Shown: positions 6,852 through 9,089 of the stretch, piece after piece
Position numbering within the stretch: position 1 is the stretch's first letter
How the letters are laid out: each line of letters begins with the position of its first letter
Source: an uncultured bacterium
Lineage (GTDB): Bacteria > Bacteroidota > Bacteroidia > Bacteroidales > JACABE01
Direction of reading: 5' to 3'
Length of the DNA stretch: 9,089 bases
Assembly (NCBI GenBank): GCA_903911455.1
Contig: CAIWDQ010000490.1
Span: 1 to 9,089 of the forward strand
Made by a program: the position numbers and the translations under genes
Notes under the pieces: model-generated
Told to the model about the DNA's origin: nothing
The model's database searches: none
What the model saw: only the letters and a program-made list of their open reading frames with translations

Positions 6852-7676
6852 ATGAGTAATAAAATAAAATCAATTCTATGGTGGGTTTTTGCCATTATAT
6901 TTACTTTAAGTATTGCCACCTACCAGCGTATGACGGGTCCTACTTACCCTGTTTCAGGCAAAATAAGTTTAGCAAATAAGGATATTAAGTATCAGCTTTT
7001 GCGTTCGCATGTTACTTCCTCAAATGCTAAACTAGAGTTTAAAGATTTAGATACTGCTATCACAGGTTCTATTTTATATAGAAGATATAAGACTGACGAA
7101 CAGTGGCAGGAAGTGACTATGAAGCGCGATGATAAGAATGTATTATATGCTGAGATGCCTGCACAGCCAATGGCAGGTAAATTAGAGTATAAAGCATTCC
7201 TTAACTATAAAAATGAGAGCTTTGCATTGAATCCTTTGCCGGTTGTAATCCGATTCAAAGGTGATGTGCCTGCATTTATTATGATACCACATATTTTATT
7301 TATGTTTCTTGCCATGCTTTTCTCAACTCGCACCGGTATCGAAGCATTAAGAAGAGGGAGTAAGACTTTTAATTATGCTATTATCACATTAGGAACCTTG
7401 TTTTTTGGAGGTATAGTATTAGGTCCTATTGTACAAAAGTATGCTTTTGATGCTTACTGGACAGGCTGGCCATTTGGACAGGATCTTACTGACAACAAAG
7501 CTATGATTGGTTTTATTTTCTGGGCTATTGCTGTGTATTTATTATTTAAAGATAAAACAAAGAGAACGATGGTAGTAGTTGCTTCAGTTGTCTTACTATT
7601 AGTTTATATGATACCTCACTCTATGTTTGGCTCCGAGTTGAATACTAAGACCGGCAAGGTAGTTACGGGGAAATAA
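6852..7676 (+). CDS. Multi-pass membrane protein with a periplasmic beta-rich domain, function unknown
   Basis: The protein has 274 residues, and its start lies 3 nt after the stop of the GH3-serine hydrolase, so the two are almost surely cotranscribed. A first membrane helix spans about 8-24. A soluble, strand-rich region (27-140) follows and looks like an Ig/FN3-type sandwich (YRRYKTDEQWQEVTM, GKLEYKAFLNYKN). Four further helices lie at about 141-158, 174-194, 215-232 and 238-258. Two stretches look like conserved functional sites at membrane edges: YWTGWPFGQDLTDNK (202-216), in the loop before helix 4, and IPHSMFGSELN (254-264), after helix 5. They contain Asp, Asn, His and Glu that could bind metal or ligand, but this is a guess. 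I do not recognise a named family. Being downstream of a cell-wall enzyme suggests an envelope role and nothing more specific. Confidence 0.85.
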   Translation: MSNKIKSILWWVFAIIFTLSIATYQRMTGPTYPVSGKISLANKDIKYQLLRSHVTSSNAKLEFKDLDTAITGSILYRRYKTDEQWQEVTMKRDDKNVLYAEMPAQPMAGKLEYKAFLNYKNESFALNPLPVVIRFKGDVPAFIMIPHILFMFLAMLFSTRTGIEALRRGSKTFNYAIITLGTLFFGGIVLGPIVQKYAFDAYWTGWPFGQDLTDNKAMIGFIFWAIAVYLLFKDKTKRTMVVVASVVLLLVYMIPHSMFGSELNTKTGKVVTGK

Positions 7677-7680
7677 TTAA

Positions 7681-7734
7681 GAATTAAAAATTAAAAATTA
7701 ACCATGCCTACCGGCAGGCAGGGAATTAAAAATT
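7681..7734. repeat. Near-perfect palindrome flanked by 12-bp direct repeats
   Basis: TGCCTACCGGCAGGCA (7705-7720) is palindromic with one mismatched pair, and CC/GG pairs extend it to 7702-7723. It is far more GC-rich than its surroundings. GAATTAAAAATT occurs perfectly on both sides (7681-7692 and 7723-7734), like a target duplication or a repeat-unit boundary. Related AATTAAAAATTAA also occurs at the end of the GH3 gene (6836-6848). From memory, GCCTGCCGGTAGGCAGG-type palindromes are dispersed in intergenic regions of Bacteroidota, so this is probably a REP-like element. Confidence 0.65.
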
Positions 7735-7753
7735 GCTTTTTATATTTAGATAT

Positions 7754-7788
7754 AACCTAAGTTCGCACATTTGGACTTAGGTTTTTTT
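7754..7788 (+). terminator. Intrinsic terminator of the GH3/membrane-protein operon
   Basis: AACCTAAGT (7754-7762) pairs with ACTTAGGTT (7775-7783). A wobble and a C-G pair inside shorten the loop to GCACATTT. A run of seven T follows (7782-7788). It lies between two convergent genes. In the minus direction the hairpin is not followed by a good U-tract, so it mainly serves the plus-strand operon. No separate terminator is clear for the nuclease gene. Confidence 0.85.
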
Positions 7789-7808
7789 ATTTTTATTTAT
7801 AATGATTT

Positions 7809-8846
7809 TTATTCATTACATTTATGTATAAGTTTCTGTTGAGCAATTTTTACTGCTAAATGCAATTTCTCTTGTAATAACTTTTGAGTTGGCAAAGCAG
7901 TCAAATATTCAGCCACACGTATATTACTTTTATCTAATTGCATTAATTCAACATGCTCTTCATTTTTACCGGCACAGAGTATTAAACCTATCGGATTGTT
8001 TTCACCTTCTACCATTTCATATCTCTCAAGAAATCGCAAATACAATTCCATTTGACCTTTATAACTTGCTTCAAACTCACCTATTTTTAAATCTATAACA
8101 ACCAAACATTTTAATCTGCGATGATAAAAAAGCAAATCAATATAGTAATCACGATTATCTATTGTAATTCTCTTTTGACGCGACATAAAAGCAAAATCGC
8201 TACCAAGTTCTATAATAAATTTTTGGAGTTCTACTATAATAGAAGTTTCAAAATCTTTTTCCGAATAGGTGTCTTTCAATCCTAAAAAATCAAGAAAATA
8301 AGGATCTCTGAATACTAAATCAGGACTTAATTTTTGTTCCTTTTTTAATGATTCTAGATCTTTAATTATAGTTTGTTCTGGTTTTTTACTAATCGCAGTT
8401 CTTTCGTAAAGCATTGACTGAATCCTTTCTTTGAAAGTTCGGAAACTCCAATGCTCCATTTTGCACATTTGTGAATAAAACTCTCTTTTTAATGGATCAT
8501 CTATATATATTATAAGACAAAGGTGCGACCAACTTAACTCTTTACTAAGTACTCTAATAATTTGTTCATCAGGAAATATCTCAGCAAAACGTATCATATT
8601 AAATATATTGCGCTTTGAAAATCCACTACCGTATTCTTGCATTAATTGTGCAGACAGTGTTTGCACTATTTGTTTTCCATATTCTGCTTTGCTATTTTGT
8701 AAAACTTCTATTTTAATTTGCTCTCCTATTTGCCAATATAGCATACTCATACTAGCATTTACAGAAATGGCTATTTGTTGTCGGCTTTGTTCAATTAGTT
8801 CCTTTATAGAAACTAAAAGTTGATTATGTTGTATACCTTTATTCAT
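7809..8846 (-). CDS. DUF1016 / YhcG-family PDDEXK nuclease
   Basis: This 345-residue protein has the two-part build of the YhcG family. An N-terminal helical DUF1016 region spans about 10-150 (YWQIGEQI, YGKQIVQTLS, GFSKRNIFNMIRFA, ELSWSH, MLYERTAISKKPE). A C-terminal PDDEXK nuclease fold spans about 175-335 (FLDFLGLKDTYSEKDFE, QKRITIDNRDYYIDLLFYH). The likely metal-site residues are Glu206, Asp237 (YYIDLLFYH) and Asp252-x-Lys254 (VVIDLKIG), with Gln265 in YKGQMELYL. Asp in place of Glu before x-Lys appears common in Bacteroidota members. The family motif NPIGLILCAGKNEEHVEL (284-301) is present. It is full-length and intact. Such proteins often occur near type I restriction-modification genes or mobile DNA, but here it stands alone, convergent to a housekeeping-type operon, with repeats on both sides. 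Its biological role is not established; DNA processing or defence is inferred. Confidence 0.93.
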   Translation of the reverse strand: MNKGIQHNQLLVSIKELIEQSRQQIAISVNASMSMLYWQIGEQIKIEVLQNSKAEYGKQIVQTLSAQLMQEYGSGFSKRNIFNMIRFAEIFPDEQIIRVLSKELSWSHLCLIIYIDDPLKREFYSQMCKMEHWSFRTFKERIQSMLYERTAISKKPEQTIIKDLESLKKEQKLSPDLVFRDPYFLDFLGLKDTYSEKDFETSIIVELQKFIIELGSDFAFMSRQKRITIDNRDYYIDLLFYHRRLKCLVVIDLKIGEFEASYKGQMELYLRFLERYEMVEGENNPIGLILCAGKNEEHVELMQLDKSNIRVAEYLTALPTQKLLQEKLHLAVKIAQQKLIHKCNE

Positions 8847-8869
8847 GCTTTTTTATTATTTTATATATT

Positions 8870-8883
8870 TCATTTTAAAATGA
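8870..8883. repeat. 14-bp perfect palindrome in the nuclease gene leader
   Basis: TCATTTTAAAATGA is a perfect 14-bp palindrome. It lies between the predicted minus-strand transcript start (near 8903) and the nuclease start codon at 8846. The position fits an operator or an RNA hairpin affecting the nuclease mRNA. Because it is almost entirely A/T in AT-rich DNA, chance is a real alternative. Confidence 0.35.
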
Positions 8884-8909
8884 TCTTCTTCCAGTTTATT
8901 TATTTTTTA

Positions 8910-8917
8910 CAAAGATA
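8910..8917 (-). promoter_or_regulatory. Bacteroidota -7 promoter element for the nuclease gene
   Basis: Read on the minus strand, TATCTTTG matches TAnnTTTG exactly. Twenty nucleotides further upstream lies TTA (8940-8938), one base from the -33 TTG. A transcript would begin near 8903 and carry a leader of about 57 nt, the longest implied leader in the window. Confidence 0.6.
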
Positions 8918-8924
8918 CAAAAAA

Positions 8925-8979
8925 TTGTATTCATTCATAATTCATCATTTATTATTATTATATTTATAACCGAATACAA
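8925..8979. repeat. Inverted repeat TTGTATTC / GAATACAA upstream of the nuclease promoter
   Basis: TTGTATTC (8925-8932) and GAATACAA (8972-8979) are perfect 8-bp inverted copies separated by 39 A/T-rich bases. The left copy falls within the spacer of the minus-strand promoter. A further TGTATTC lies at 9023-9029, and GTTTAAAT is repeated at 8981-8988 and 9016-9023. These may be regulator sites or traces of an element; the evidence is weak. Confidence 0.3.
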
Positions 8980-9057
8980 GGTTTAAATATAATAGAAAAG
9001 AAGAAAGACAACTTCGTTTAAATGTATTCCAATCTTAATAAATTGCTCTGTCTTACT

Positions 9058-9089
9058 CCCTCTCCTTTGGAGAGGGTTGGGGAGAGGTC
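9058..9089. repeat. Dispersed palindromic repeat, cut by the window end
   Basis: CCCTCTCC (9058-9065) and GGAGAGGG (9069-9076) form a perfect 8-bp hairpin with a TTT loop, followed by TTGGGGAGAGGTC at the end of the window. The sudden G/C-rich block contrasts with the flanking AT-rich DNA. From memory, CTCCTTTGGAGAGGG-type units recur many times in Bacteroidota genomes and are often mis-annotated as short proteins. Only the left part is visible. Confidence 0.7.

Noticed and set aside
7889..8098. 69-codon open frame on the plus strand
   Set aside because: It is antisense to the PDDEXK part of the nuclease gene, and its composition follows the complement of that gene.
8608..8823. 71-codon open frame on the plus strand
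   Set aside because: It is antisense to the DUF1016 N-terminal region and has no start signals of its own. The Cys-rich translation is a by-product of the opposite strand.
8941..8965. ATT-rich run resembling a microsatellite
   Set aside because: The ATTATTATTA stretch is short and imperfect, and such runs are expected in DNA this AT-rich.
9022..9089. Open frame starting MYSNLNKLLC and running off the right edge
   Set aside because: Half of it is the dispersed palindromic repeat, which commonly yields spurious short proteins. No promoter element precedes it.
1..9089. CRISPR array, tRNA or rRNA genes, insertion sequence transposase
   Set aside because: I looked for regularly spaced repeats, tRNA-like cloverleaf blocks and DDE/HUH protein motifs on both strands and saw none.

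Overview
The window looks like chromosomal DNA from a member of the Bacteroidota (Bacteroidetes). It is strongly AT-rich. Five transcription units are preceded by the phylum's characteristic -7 promoter element TAnnTTTG. Start codons lack clear Shine-Dalgarno sequences and follow A-rich leaders instead. The recognisable proteins (Fmt with a KAPKI motif, a TPR/one-TM protein beside ribH, a GH3-serine hydrolase fusion, a DUF1016/YhcG nuclease) all fit that phylum. I cannot name a genus.

Layout, left to right. Positions 1-231 hold an inverted repeat and the promoter of a secreted protein of unknown function (232-879). A membrane-anchored TPR protein follows (1048-1737), ending at a strong intrinsic terminator (1762-1804). 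Then come ribH (lumazine synthase, 1827-2321) and fmt (Met-tRNA formyltransferase, 2340-3344), 18 nt apart. A textbook promoter (TTG-N20-TATATTTG) drives an HU-type DNA-binding protein (3494-3766), which ends in a 14-bp-stem terminator. Another promoter leads into a likely two-gene operon. Its first gene is a large exported GH3 (NagZ-like) plus beta-lactamase-fold serine hydrolase fusion (about 3894-6848), and 3 nt later a multi-pass membrane protein of unknown function begins (6852-7676). After a terminator, a DUF1016/YhcG-type PDDEXK nuclease gene (7809-8846) lies on the minus strand. It is flanked by two palindromic repeats of the kind that is dispersed in Bacteroidota genomes.

How the genes relate. 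RibH makes the riboflavin precursor and Fmt formylates initiator tRNA. HU compacts DNA. These are housekeeping genes placed together without an obvious shared pathway. The GH3-serine hydrolase has both catalytic sites intact and is best read as a cell-wall (muropeptide) processing enzyme. It resembles a fusion of Bacillus NagZ with its neighbour AmiE. The membrane protein behind it may work with it, but that rests only on operon position. The two ends of the window (the orphan secreted protein and the solitary nuclease with its repeats) look like accessory DNA around a conserved core.

I do not see a CRISPR array, RNA gene, transposase, toxin-antitoxin pair or an obvious new multi-gene defence system. 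The most useful leads are the fused muropeptide enzyme with its unknown membrane partner, the tandem repeat upstream of the HU promoter, the terminator placed directly before ribH, and the palindromes around the nuclease gene.
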